Assembly (NCBI GenBank): GCA_011800155.1
Contig: CM022373.1
Location: 2,418,001 to 2,482,000 of the forward strand
Direction: 5' to 3'
Length of the DNA stretch: 64,000 bases
Origin: Flammulina velutipes
Taxonomy: Eukaryota > Basidiomycota > Agaricomycetes > Agaricales > Physalacriaceae
Each line of letters starts with the position of its first letter. The first letter of the stretch is position 1. The translations under genes were made by a program, and so were the position numbers. Below the pieces are notes generated by a model, which was not told the origin of the DNA, made no database searches, and worked only from the letters and a program-made list of their open reading frames with translations. Shown piece by piece: positions 1-11,913 of the stretch.

Positions 1-879
1 TCCCTACAGTTCTCAACCACGCTAGCCAAACTCTCAGAACTACTCCCTACTCTAATCTCTCTTGAATCGCTTGAATTATCGCTGGGACCTGCAAACATGA
101 TGCCAGGACATCCTGGTGGATCGCATCCCATCGAACGCGCCATCGTTGGCTGCCAGTTTCCCAACCTCCGTACATGCATATTGGGGGCAGATTGGGCCAA
201 AGGCGTTCAGCCGTACTCTACCGCCCTAGGACACTTCCTCTCCTCCCTCCATTCTCTGCGACATCTCAAACTAGGAGATCACCACGGGGCACTACACGTT
301 CCTAACGGCACGCTTCCCGTATTGTCCTCTTTCCGCGGTTCCACCGACACAGCCGCGACCATCCTCCCAGGAAGGCCCGTGCAGAGTTTATCGCTTGTAG
401 GGCAGGATTCCGACGTGACGCGGGACAACATTTTTCGTTTGACACAGACCACGCTCCCATTGAGATGTCTCGACTTGTCAGGCATGTCCGTCCGTCCTAT
501 GCTCCTCCGCAATTTGGCCACATATCTCCCCATGTTGGAGGTTATCCGAATAAGGCTCACGCTCCGCCACACACTGCACTACGCTCTCTCTGGAATTGTG
601 AGTTTATCATCTTCAATGTTCCTACTTCTCATTGGCACTCCCCGGAAGCGATAGAGACTACTAACCGGGCTGGCGTCTGTTTTGGCGAGTTTTCCTCGTC
701 TGACTCTCTTGGATTTGGCCCCGACGAATGTGGCCGGTACGCCAAACTCGACGGCTCACGAAGAGTTGGCGTTATGTGGCGAATGGGCGCGCGTGTGTCC
801 CGCGTTGCGGACAATAATATTCCCTTCTCAGACAGAGTGGGAGATAGGCCCGGATGGTCTCTGGTCTCCGATAGGTTAG
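1..879 (+). CDS. F-box/LRR-like protein, 3' part (5' end outside window)
   Basis: The frame is open from the first base of the window, so the gene starts upstream. The visible part reads as leucine-rich-repeat-like segments, for example LHSLRHLKL and LRCLDLSGMSVRPMLLRNL. An intron probably starts at the GTGAGT near 595 and ends near 689. The last exon continues with FPRLTLLDLAPTNVAG and stops at 877-879. This layout (N-terminal F-box, degenerate LRRs, short last exon) is common in the large F-box families of mushroom genomes, which act as substrate receptors of SCF ubiquitin ligases. The F-box itself is not in the window, so the assignment rests on the LRR-like tail only. Confidence 0.55.
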
Positions 880-1180
880 TCTCCGAGTTCTTCTATCTCT
901 TCTCCGCTGATTATTCTCTTAGTTGGTCTAATAAATTCGTGAAATAAATCTTTGCTCATTATTTCTCAAGCGCTCAAACTGTACATTAGTGTTGTATTCA
1001 TCTACAGTACAGATAACCTTCCGAATAATTCATAGTGATAGACAGCGAGCGACTGGATACATGTGAAGTGCGGTACAATTGCAGCCTGGTAAATTAGAAG
1101 CGATGATCAAATGATAACAGAGCAACGACCAGCGTGATTACACAATGGGGTATATACCAAAAGTCCTTGGAAGAAAGAAA
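880..1180. other. Intergenic, convergent 3' ends
   Basis: AT-rich spacer between the stop codons of two converging genes. I see no open frame or repeat in it; it presumably holds both 3' UTRs. Confidence 0.6.
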
Positions 1181-3730
1181 TCACTCCGATTCGTCCACGA
1201 AGATATCGGTGTAATGGTCCAATATCTTTTCAATAGCCTATTGATGGTGTTACGAAAATCACAACACAAGAAAGACAGCGGCGAACCTTGCTTTGATAAT
1301 CGGTGATAGTTTGGAAGTCGCCGTATGGAGAGTTGGGTGCATGCATTACTTGGCCGAACAACGTAGGCCCAAAAACGATGCTAAAGTTCCTCGAGTCCAT
1401 ATTGGTCTCCGACTTATGGGAAAGGATTCTGTCCTGTGACTGAATATCTCGACGAGGAGGTACCGAAATTTGCACGTACCTATGCAGATGACCCAGGAGA
1501 TATTTCAAAGTGGCATAGTTGGCGTCAGGTAGATCGTTAACGCGCTCGTGCAGTCGGATATGGCGTAATCGTTCGTTCTCGATCTCTGGGCAAGTAGTTC
1601 AACATCTTGAAGACCAGATAATCAATCGGCTCACTTGCTGCATCCATGAACCCTGCCTGCAGAGATGCTGTGATAAGAGGATCCGGCAGTTCTCGTAGCC
1701 ATAATTTGATCGTGCTGGCAATATTGTTCACGTCGGCAGCCCATTCAGTCGAGTCGAGATTAACAGATTCCAGATCTACAATTTTGTTGGCACAAGAATC
1801 GGAGTAAAAAAGACAGGTCCCACCTTTGTCCAAACATTCCTTGAGCTTGTTGATCTTGCTGGTCGTTCCGCTGAGGCGATAAATGCCTTGTGTAGTCATT
1901 CCGTACTTCTCGATGGACTCGCAAAGTTTCTTCATGATTGGAGGTACTTCAACATCATCCCTAACCATTTGCTCTGCTAGGTCTACGCCAAACGTTGGTC
2001 GGCCTTTGTCTGATGATGGAGCATTGAGATTGATGATATGAGGGGCGGCAGCTACAGGCGGTGGGTCGGGAGTCCGGTCACGGTTATACGATGGCAAGGG
2101 AGGAAGGAATCCTTCGTCTGCTGGGCCTTCACGACGAGGGCCTCGTGGAGTCACATTACCACGGGCGTAGGCATAATTTTGCATAAAAGTCTTAAAGTCG
2201 CCCCGATTGTCGATGGATTCGATAGATGCTTTGAGGCCACGAGAAAGGGAGTTTACTGACGGAATTATCAGACGCGGATACATGAGAAGAGACAAAGATT
2301 ATGCTCACCGTCCTCCTTTGGTGGAACGAGTGTTGTTCCGTCACTGAGCACTATACTTTCGAACAGGAACGCATATCGCGTGAGATGATACTGTGTGCCC
2401 AGATCTATTTCGTCGGCACACTCTTTGAGGGCCTATACACGGTTAATGATGAAAGTGCCGAGCAGAAACACGCGTACCCTTAATATTCGTGGTAGTTGAA
2501 AATTGTAGTATTCCTGCCTAGTTGCCTGCGTGTCCGTGACGGCCTTTCGGAACGCGTCTGACGCTGAAGACATGCGGGCTCTCACATCTTCTTCCTGTCT
2601 TTGGATCTGAGAGTTGAGATGAGCTGTGACAAGACAGGATGGAGGGCAATACACACGTTTCCAGGATTCTTGCCCTTCAGTAACAGCCCGCCTTTCGCCA
2701 CGGCCTTTCCAATGACGCGCTTGCCACCAGTACCGGCCGTTCTAGCTTGCACGGTGTTATCCTTGAAAGATTCGCCTTCTTTTTGTAACAAAACGCGTTC
2801 CAGTTCTTCTGAAGTCAAATCTAGGCGAGCCTTGCTCTTCTCTGTGATGCCTTCCGACTCTACCAAAGCCCGTTCGTATCGAGTAGCAAGGTCCTTGGTC
2901 TATCGAAATGAGGTGATGCTGCTGGATAGATTGATGATGGTCGCACCTGTTTCCGATTCTTGTCCACCTCTTTGGACAGCGTCACCAATTCTTCACTCAT
3001 CTCGTTTAACCGCTGAGCGAAGCGCAGTCTGTTCTCGGACATGAGTTCGTGTATCCGCATGGAAGATTGCCATGCTGTAACGAATGTTCTGGTGGAGATA
3101 GTCCGTTGGAGATGTACTTGTAGCGAAACGATGTATAACGCACCCAGCCTTGCCTTCATTCAAAGAGTATACTTCGCCGGTCGAGCGTGATAGCTTTTGT
3201 AGACTTTTGCCGTACTCGTCCTCGATGACAGCGCGTTTCTTGAGAAATACTGCGGCCTCCTGTACCAGAAGATTAATTAAATGGCGTGTCCGGGGAAGGG
3301 ATGATCACACTTGCCCTGCAAGAAACCATGCTTTGTTTTATCCGGTCCAAGAGCAATGGCACGCCACACTGCGAGCAGACGTTAGGAAAGGCGGGTAAAG
3401 AGTTGGGGTAGGACGCACATCCATATCGCAGAGCTGCCGCAGGATATTCTCGTCAAATCCCTGTTCGACGAGATTCACTGATTCGCTGGGCCCATCTAGC
3501 GACTCGCTTATCGTTGAAGTATCCCTCCATGTTGGCGATGTTGATACAATATCGCCCGACTCCGAGCCAAAGAACGACGGCGGCGAGATTGAGTGGGCTT
3601 GGGACGTCGATGCCGCGTCGTGCATGTCGAATGAACGCAGTGGCGGACGAGAATAGGGCGTCGCTGCGGACGACTGAAAGTCGGAATGGTCGGAACTGTC
3701 CCACGTTGAAGAGTAGCCGTCGTCGGGCAT
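1181..3730 (-). CDS. RGD1: F-BAR and RhoGAP domain protein, RGD1-like
   Basis: A Rho GTPase-activating protein expected to bind membranes through an N-terminal F-BAR coiled coil and switch off Rho/Cdc42-type GTPases in polarity and cytokinesis. The start ATG is at 3728-3730 (MPDDGYSS). A Ser-rich head precedes the F-BAR helices, seen in SFVTAWQSSMRIHELMSE-like and GITEKSKARLDLTSEELERV stretches. The linker segment GLKASIESIDNRGDFKTFM is followed by the GAP domain with GIYRLSG carrying the arginine finger. Three 3' introns restore a continuous GAP domain: one joins GFMDAA to KIENERLRHIRLHERVND, one gives GHLHRILSHKSETNMDSRNF, and the last leads to KILDHYTDIFVDESE and a stop at 1181-1183. Without the first of these the domain looks frameshifted, but the splice signals are good. 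It diverges from the LOG gene. Confidence 0.85.
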
Positions 3731-4012
3731 ATTTCGAGGAAAAACCAGCCGTTCGTTGTGAGAGAGTGAGGTGGCCCCTACAACTACAATCGGTACCAGT
3801 ACCACGTGGCAATGGCCGCTATTTCTGGTTAGAGCATCAAAGCTCTTCAACAACAATCAAGATTCCTCTTTACACTGTTCAATACAAGTCCTGCTTGACA
3901 TTCTCAACCTATCGCGCTCTGCCGACCCCAATCGTGTTAGCCGGGGTGCACCATGTGGATGTTATCCCTGCGCACGCACTGTCAATGAGTCACAACTGCA
4001 ACGCTAACCATC
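3731..4012. promoter_or_regulatory. Divergent promoter region, RGD1-like / LOG
   Basis: 282 bp separates the two divergent start codons and must carry both core promoters. I see no clear TATA box or known operator. Confidence 0.45.
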
Positions 4013-4998
4013 ATGTCTTCCTCTGAATCTACTGCTATTGCTGTCTACTGTGGCTCATTGCCTGGGAAACAAATAGCCTACACTAATGCTGCAATTTGCA
4101 AGTATTCTCAGGCTCTCTCTATGTATTTTGGAGTCTAATTCTGCTCTATAGCCTTGGGCAAGGCAATGGCAAAGGCCGACAGACGACTGGTCTATGGAGG
4201 CGGCGTAAACGGTATCATGGGTGCTGTCTCAAAATCCGTCCTTCAGAACGGCGGCTCTGCGACTGGCGTGGTCCCACGCGCCATCGCCGCTGGCGGTGGT
4301 GAGGGACCCGAGGCGCGCAAGAAACTCCAAGATCACGAAGGCTTGACCGACGAACAAAAGTCCAAGGCAAGTACTGCCCCTCCTTCGCCAGATGTTTCAT
4401 AATTGACGCCATTCACAGCTGGAGAAGGTCATTAATTTAAACTCACGATGTAGAGGCAGGCTAAATCTCTGCTTCTAGATACTCGTTGATTCCATGCACG
4501 AGCGTAAAGTGGAGATGGCAAAGAGAGCCGCAGGATTCGTCGGCCTACCTGGTGGATTCGGAACTTTCGAAGAGGTATAACGCCACCATTAGATTGAGTG
4601 ATTGAGTCACATCAAGTTAACGTTTCATACCACCAACAGATCCTGGAGGTTACTACTTGGACACAACTCGGTATCCATGTCAAACGTAAGCCCACGATCC
4701 CCTTGACTTCAGATTGCTAACATTTGTTCTAGCTGTTATCCTGGTCAATGCTCGGGGCTTTTACGAGCCGCTGCGTCTCCTCATCCAGAAGGGCGTGGAA
4801 GAAGGCTTCATTCTCCCTGTCAATGAGACCATTATCGTCTTTGTGGATGGACCCTCGTCCTTTGACGAACACGACAACTTCGATTGGGGCACAGCTACGC
4901 TTCAAGCCCTAGACGCCTGGAAATGGGACAGAGTTCAGCCATTATTCAAGTGGTCGACAGATGGGGCGCCTGAGAATGAGAAGCTCAAGGCCACCTGA
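4013..4998 (+). CDS. LOG-family protein (cytokinin riboside 5'-monophosphate phosphoribohydrolase)
   Basis: LOG enzymes (once annotated 'lysine decarboxylase') cleave N6-modified AMP to a free cytokinin-type base and ribose 5-phosphate. The start is ATG at 4013 ([18 protein letters not shown]). The Rossmann-like core shows [17 protein letters not shown], and the family signature appears as [12 protein letters not shown] followed by [12 protein letters not shown] (PGGxGTxxE). Exons that join in frame are 4013-4097, 4152-4366, 4419-4427, 4479-4574, 4640-4685 and 4733-4998, giving 238 residues, about the family size. The first two introns (4098-4151 and 4367-4418) begin GCAAGT, so they are GC-AG introns. 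The third exon is only 9 nt (Leu-Glu-Lys). Family membership is sure; the physiological substrate in a fungus is not. Confidence 0.9.
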
Positions 4999-6311
4999 TT
5001 TTGCGGATATGTACGTGCGGTTATGATACCACTTATTGTGCGTAGACCAGAATACCGATGCATCTGCATCATGGCTGAATATCACCCGAAGAAATTCGAG
5101 ATTCAGCGGCGTGGCTTAGCGTGGCTGCAGCGTGGTCACAGGTATGGAATGGATCCCGAGTAAATCATCCGAATTCGAGGTACCATGGGATGGATGGCAG
5201 CTTCATGAAGATAGCGCAGACCTCGGCTCGTAGAACTCTCCGACTCGTGTTCGACCGGTAAAAAAAAGAGTAAGATAAAGAGGTATGCATGTCAAAGACT
5301 AAAGAAGAAGCCGTATCACTACGTACACGAAACGAGTAGGATCTACATAATCGAAAACGTATCATATGTGGATATTAAAATCGTCGGATACACTGGTATA
5401 CACAGGTGCGCACTATTGGCGGGATGGCTCCATAGCCTACGGGTAGCGGCAAGCATCACATATTCTGTTGACCGAATTCATCACGACCGTCTGGTCGGGT
5501 TTGAGGCTAAGGGTGAGGTTAGACAAATGCAACGAGAGGGGAGGAAGATTCCCGACTTCTGTTCGCATGAATTGGGACAATTATGAGCCGAGTCAATGTG
5601 GGACGCGCTGAAACGACAGGTCCGCTTATTACAGTCAACCTGTACGGACGTCAGCGACATGTGGCGCATTTGATATTAAATGACATACCCTCTGTCTCTT
5701 CGACGTAACCTGATGTTGACACATGTAGAGGTCAGCAACGAAGAGGTAGAAGCACATAGTTTGAGTTTGGGAGTTTGAGTTTGTGGTGGCGTCAAGGTAG
5801 AGTCTCTCTGGGAGAATCCATTTCCTCCTTGGTCCTTTTATACGCGAAGCAGGGGGACAGAGATACAGGGAGGAATTCAACAATTTTACAGTCCTACAGT
5901 CAATAAAGTGAAAGAGAGTGAATAGCTTGAATTTCAGCTGTGAAAGAGAAGCAGATATGGGAATAACCGCTCGAGCCCTTCATGGCTTCCCCGGAGATCT
6001 ACAGGAAAGGGACCTTCGCGGGAGAAGCTTCGTCCAATAGAGGCCCATCTCGTGACGAGAGTTCGAGGCCAGTCTTAGAGAAATGCCGGTGCACAAAGCG
6101 ACATTGAGAAGGTGCGATACAAGACTTCGGCGTACACGCCCTCGAAACAGAACCATCCCATAAAAACGCGCCTGCCCCACGCTGAACGTGGTGATTAGAA
6201 TTATGACTGAAATTAATAAAGAACGCATGTTTAAAAATCAGATTGTTCATCGCGATTTTATCTCGGCGCGGTAAGCGGAAAGATGAAGAAAGACGGAACG
6301 GAAGAAGGACT
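4999..6311. other. Intergenic, 1.3 kb
   Basis: Lies between the stops of the LOG gene and NUP85, which converge. Only short open frames with no protein-like composition are present on either strand. I see no repeat or RNA gene. Confidence 0.45.
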
Positions 6312-9089
6312 TTATTGACTCGGTATGTTTTTCCCCTCCGTCCCGGCTATAGAACAACGAGCAAAATACTTGGCTAACGCAAGGCGGACCGACTTCAGAT
6401 ACTCCAACGCCCCCCGCTCAGTCGTAGCTTTGAGCTTTTTCATCAAAAGATGGAGATAGTCTTCTCCGGCACCTTGGTTTGCTCGCGTGCAGATTTCTTC
6501 TAGTTTCCGTAGAAGTTCGGTCGCGCTTGCAAGCGGGAATAACAAGCTGGGACCTGGGAATTTCACACTCAGCATGGGGGTCTGGAGAATGAAAAGGTGC
6601 GTTACCGTATTGCAGGAGTTCTACCGAATCACAGAGTAGTACCGCCCACCACGACTTGGGAGCTACCTCCTGGAGCAAGAGGACAAGGTCCGACGCGGCT
6701 TCGCGAAGGTCCTGTTCTATGCAGAGTCGGTGGAATTGAGAATATCTCACAACAAAAACGAGACGCTGTACGAAAATCGCCTCTGCACCATCGCGGGAGC
6801 TAATACTTTGTAAAGAAGGTGATATATCCGCTGCGAATTGAGAGAACGCCTGGGGGCCTAACGGAAGATTGTCAATCTAGCCATTGATGGGTGCCGTTTA
6901 ATTTACCGTCATGAAGATATTCATCAAGTACATTGTCGACAATGCGACCAAGGCCAGGCCAGTCTTCTGCAGACAAGCTGTAAGAGACTGCGAGACCGTA
7001 CTTCTTTTCCGTCACAAACGTCCGAGCGGCTATCTGTAGACTATAAGAAGATATAACATCTCACCCTCCGATGGACTCACCCGACATACGGCACGACGCG
7101 CGCCTTCTCGTTCGTATTCGAAACATATTTGATTCACGTCTTTGAGGATGCCGACGAGCCCATCTGCTTCGATAGATGCAACGGTAGATTGCTGTAGGTG
7201 CAAGGGTGTGCGCATCAAAAGTTCGTCGCCCCGTCTCTTCCCGATTTCGCCACATGAGTACATGTAACCCAGAGTTATTCGCCATAATGTTGGATCCGAA
7301 TGGACATATTGGGCGTAAGACAGCACATAGTGATCACGTTTTGACAGTTCAGACCTTCAGACGTGAGAATCTCAGTTCACTTATCTACCATCCACGAGAC
7401 GTCAAAGGGGGCTTACTCTGCGTCTATTTCTTCGTCGAGAAGAGAGAGAGGCGCCATCATATCTGCTAGATGCGCTGCCAGCCATGGGTCAAGTTGGGCT
7501 GCGTGGTCCAGAGCTTGCTGCACCTGGGCGGAAAATAAGGTGGCATGTACCATATCTTCTTGTATAGTTGAGTCAGGTGGCATCAGTTCCAGTACCTCCG
7601 CCACTATGTCACTTAAATGGGTTAGGGAGTCGAGATGTCTCGAAGGCTAGAATGGGACTTACGGTAGGTCTTGTCTTCGGAGGCGCGTATCAATGAAAAT
7701 ACCCCAAGCCGCACATACTTCCTTCCAATCACAGCCTAATTCCTCACAGACCCGCTGCAAAACGTCCGCACGACCTTCCATGATGCCCACAACGTCACTT
7801 AGACGGTCCCACCAGTTGTCAAAATCATCCTCACGTTCGGGTTCTGGAACCCTGTTCATTTCAACTCGGAGAGCCTGTATCTTCTCTTTCCACCGACGAG
7901 ATGCGTAGGCGAAGTCCCGTTCGGAGTTGAAATTCGAAAGGCGAGGCTGGCCATCAATAAGTGGAATGAGGGTTCGCGTGAGATCGCGCAGGTGCTCCGA
8001 CTCATGTTGAGAGAGTGTCTTCAGGAAGAAAATCGAGGCTTTAGTAAGACCCCGAATGGTCGCCCTTGAACGAAGGTTAGAGGCTACCCGGAGCGAGTCT
8101 GTGATCTTACCTAGTGAGGTAGGACCAGAAGTTGCTGTCCTCCCAAGGCCTATCAAGACTACTTAGTTGATCACCTTCTTCAGTCGATGGTTCGATGAAG
8201 TGAATGTTGAGCCACTCCATTAACTCCTCGCCTACTGGGGCGTCCTCATAATCCGGCTCGGGCAAAAAGAGAACGATGAACAAGGAGAAGCAGGAATATA
8301 GGCTTCTGTAGTGATCACCGGAGTATTGAAGAGGTGGTTCATCCTGGGTGTGTTGCTAGTGGGGGATTGGGAAATTAAGACGAGTGGCGTTAACGAGAGA
8401 CGGGGACGTACAGTGGTGTGCACCCAACATTCCTTGATGAAATTGACATAATCAATGGCGAGTTTGCGCATGATGGATACAGTTTCGTTGTTGCGCGTCC
8501 TAGTGCATGATGTCATTAAGACCACAGCAGAAACGAGGGGGTACAGACCATTGAGGGTCACCAGAAACGCGGTTTTTTAGAAGAGATTGGAGTGCGGAGA
8601 AGATGAGGATGGTATCTGTGATGAACTGGGAGTCTGATGAATAGAAAGCTAGCCAATTGTGTTGAGCACGCACCAGCCGTCTCTCAGAAGAGGGTATCGG
8701 TTCTGTGCTCGCGAAATAGACAGGGATTTCGTCTTCTCCACGATCTTGACGTGCAGGCTGAGCACTGGTCTGGCGAAGCAGAGTAAATAGACGCCACAAT
8801 ATATCCGAGATCAAAACACACCGTACTTGTCAGAAAAACGGCTATAGAGTTTGCCCTTGCACTACTCGAGGCACTTATAGTTTCTCCGGCCTTCACCAGA
8901 TCCTCTACATGTCCGGCCTCGACCACTGGTGGCACCAAATACAGATGCTTTGTGTGAACAGATTCCATGGGCAATCGACGCGCTGTTGTCGCGTAGATTT
9001 TTGAATACAGAGCTTTGTATTTGCTCAAGTGAACAGGAGGCGCGTCCAATAGTCCAATACCGTCCTGGAGATTGTAGTGGCACGAAAAG
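6312..9089 (-). CDS. NUP85: Nucleoporin NUP85 (Y-complex subunit)
   Basis: Alpha-helical scaffold protein of the nuclear pore Y (Nup84) complex. Recognisable blocks in order are: LDAPPVHLSKYKALYSKIY near the start, LAFYSSDSQFITDTILIF, RKLAIDYVNFIKECWVH, DNWWDRLSDVVGIMEGR with DWKEVCAAWGIF, LMRTPLHLQQSTVASIEADG with LKDVNQICFEYEREGARRA, then RYSQFHRLCIEQDLREAA and a C-terminal helix set ending at the stop at 6312-6314. Many short introns split it. The first clear exon opens after an ATAG acceptor at about 9090. The true start codon is in an upstream exon I could not resolve (probably within 9100-9400), so the 5' end given is a minimum. Confidence 0.75.
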
Positions 9090-11091
9090 CTATCGATTAG
9101 GTAATCAAGGTTGCTTTCTCATTTCGGCTGATCCGGCGGAATTTGCCGGCCTGTCGCTGTTTTCGCCACTGCTCGTACTTTGAACTATTCCTGACGTCGG
9201 TGTCTATTTTCTTTCGATCTTTCGCTGATACAGAGGCGCAGCACTATCTGTCCCTCATGCTGCACGTAAACTCAAGTGCGTCTAATATGTCCCTAGTTCT
9301 ACAACTCAACAGGCGGTACCTTACTGGCCTATTCGCCCCATGCATTGATAACTTCTGAAAGAATGATCAAGGGTTCGAACTCTGAGAAGGTGTGATTAGT
9401 TTCTTGTCTCTTCAATCGTTCGTGGAGACTCAGATCCAGAGTCAGGTACCTGGTCAATACGCGCGCTATTCTCAATTCAGCACAGCCAGATCTTTATACC
9501 TTCTGAACCTGCAGGAGATAAGTACGAGAAACCCAGACTGGCTCCGCAAACGTTGCTTCGGGGGTGTACACTCTTACTACCGAAGTGATTGCTACTTCGT
9601 ATGACATAGGAAGAATCTGGGAAGAACGCTACTTGTACTTAGGGATCCAGTGTCTGCCGCCGATTGGGAGAGGTAAGTGCACGACACGCCGTTATAACAC
9701 ACCTGTTCCTATGCCAATCTGTGCCCTTATTTATATACTACGAAGCTCAGTCGTAGGTTCGAAGCTTACTAGTTAGTACTGACAGAGGATCTCCTATTGA
9801 AGCCCGAGGCTAATGATTGCACTTAGAATTCCTTATTCGTGTATCTGAGAAACATGGTCTCTTTCCCGACGTACACATATCCAGACAACATGTGCGCCAC
9901 TCCCAGCAACGACTTCGAGACTAGCCCACGTTCTAACAACCCCTACGCCAGCGTCCCGCTTACGGCCGCGAAATAAACGCTCCTAGTCCGATTTGGTCGA
10001 AACTCTTTCGTAGTGTCCCGTCGAGCTAGTACGTGTCAGCTACGCTCGTTTCATTCTTTCGGCAGGTAATAATATTAAGCGCAGCGATAGTATACATTCC
10101 TGAGCCTGTATCTCAACGACCGCTTAGAACCAGCGCCTGCGACCCGCAACGTATTCTGCACAGATGTGAGTCACCCAATATCGCGGGGTGCATATTGCAC
10201 CAATCCCGAGTACGCAAACGCTGTCTTTAGTTGGACGCCAAGCTGCCCCAAATAGTATGTCTTTGTTTTATGGACGGAGTGTGGAACTGAGCTCCTCTCT
10301 GTTACAAGGCGGTACGCTGAGCGCTATGGCCGGAGTCTTCTTTCGCTAAGATGGAAAGTGATACGCAACGCGTTCTTCCGATATCACGACATTTGGTAGT
10401 CCGGAAAGATGAGAGTAAGTACGTGTCTTTTGTCTTGAACTGCACTTTCCTGACGTGTTCAGTGTAGATCTGCCATTGAAGAACACTTTCGTACATCATT
10501 CCAAACTGAGGCTATGCGACCTATAGGTGAACTTGGGTGACGCAAAGAGAGTCATTGAGGGTAATAGTCCATGGACCCACACAGTCACATCTCCGAAATC
10601 AGGTAAATATTCTTCTTTCGGTCGGGGACGTCTCCTGGCGGGCGGTGGGGTTTGAAAAACCTAAAAGTTTCACATGATCACATGACGAAGTGGCGCACTG
10701 CCACCACATCCTCGAGGCAAGATTTACTAACATAGGCTGTGGTTTCTTTTCTGATATCGACTGCTATAGAACGGAAGTGCGCCTTTGTCTTCCCGGTTGG
10801 TGGGGAACGCACTGGTTTTATCCGGGCCTCTAGATCGCATTCGTCTTTCTCCTGGGCGCTGATTGTCCCCGACTTGGTCTTCGAACGGGAGTCTGAGATT
10901 TTCTGTGACATATAAGATAAAGGGATTATGACTGGACTTGACAACCTCAAGATCACTGTGCTTCTCGTCATCTCCAACCCAAAACGGAGCCGTTGCTGAG
11001 TCTCTTTGGTCTCTCTCGACTCGACGACGCCTCATAAAAGGCGAACCATTGGCACAGTCTACCATATACTCTCATTTCTAATTCTCTGCTA
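9090..11091. other. Gene-poor region, 2 kb
   Basis: Probably contains the unresolved NUP85 first exon near 9100-9400. A 40-codon open frame at 9854-9976 is the only other segment with protein-like composition. A minus-strand frame at 10727-11065 overlaps the upstream region of the next gene and looks fortuitous. I see no transposon, tRNA or tandem repeat. Confidence 0.35.
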
Positions 11092-11913
11092 ATGTCTCAC
11101 CACCACCAACCAAGAACTATATCTTCTCCGCCTATAATTTTACTGTACGACGCAGCAGGACCCACTCCACAGCCATGGGCACCTAATATCTGGCGTGTTA
11201 GGTGAGCTCTCACTGTCACTCTACGAGTAGCTCGTCGCTAATACTTCATTGCCAGATTCATCCTCAACTACAAGCGTCTCCGATATCGTACCATCTGGGT
11301 CGAGTTTCCCGACGTTGAGACAACTCTCCAATCCATCGGCGCCCCTCCCAGTGGAACTCGCCAAGATGGACGCCCCATCTACACGCTTCCAGTCATTGTC
11401 GATCCCACTCGCAATGCCGCCGCTCCAGACAGAATCGCCAATCCCAACACCATCGCGGAATACTTAGAGTTCAATTATCCCGCGCGTCCTGTCTACCCAC
11501 CAGGTTCGCGAGCACTTCAGACACTCTGGGTTCACTACATCCAGGAGGTCTTCGTCAAGCCTCTCCTACCTATCATGGTGCCGATAAGCCACCAACGTCT
11601 CCCGGAGCGCAGTCAGTCTCATTTCCAGGGCGCCAGTGCTCTTCCGCCTGGGCCACAGCGGGAGGCGGCTTGGGCAGCGGTCAAAGACCAGTTTGATTTT
11701 CTTGCCATGATCCTGGCTAAGAATTCGGGGGATGGGGATGGCGTCGTGGCGATGGGAAGGGAGGTGTCTTACGCGGATTTCTCTCTCTGCTCCGTTTTGA
11801 TATGGATTGAACGGATGGCGCCTCATGATGGCTGGTCGAGGGTGCGCAGCTGGAATGGCGGGCGATGGAGCAGATTGTGGGATCGATGCAAGCCGTACAT
11901 GGACGAATGCTAA
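11092..11913 (+). CDS. Glutathione S-transferase-like protein
   Basis: Two exons, 11092-11201 and 11256-11913, joined by a GT-AG intron, give 255 residues, the usual GST size. The N-terminal thioredoxin-like part reads ILLYDAAGPTPQPWAPNIWR, then the spliced RFILNYKRLRYRTIWVEFPD, then GRPIYTLPVIVDP and an IAEYLEFNYP helix, the usual GST_N order. The all-alpha C-terminal half contains EAAWAAVKDQFDFLAMIL and a WSRLWDRCKPYMDEC tail. A cysteine or serine at the usual N-terminal catalytic position is not obvious. It therefore resembles the fungal GST-like proteins of detoxification or secondary metabolism rather than a classical class. The substrate cannot be told from sequence. Confidence 0.75.

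Noticed and set aside
1537..1620. Apparent frameshift in the RhoGAP domain
   Set aside because: Splicing a GTGAGC...CCCAG intron restores the conserved AAKIENERLRHIRLHERVND sequence, so the gene is intact.
9361..9776. Possible tRNA genes (GGTTCGA-like B boxes near 9373 and 9751)
   Set aside because: No matching A box, acceptor stem or cloverleaf could be made around either site.
10727..11065. Minus-strand frame before the GST-like gene as a gene
   Set aside because: It overlaps the expected promoter, has skewed Arg/Ser composition and no family resemblance.
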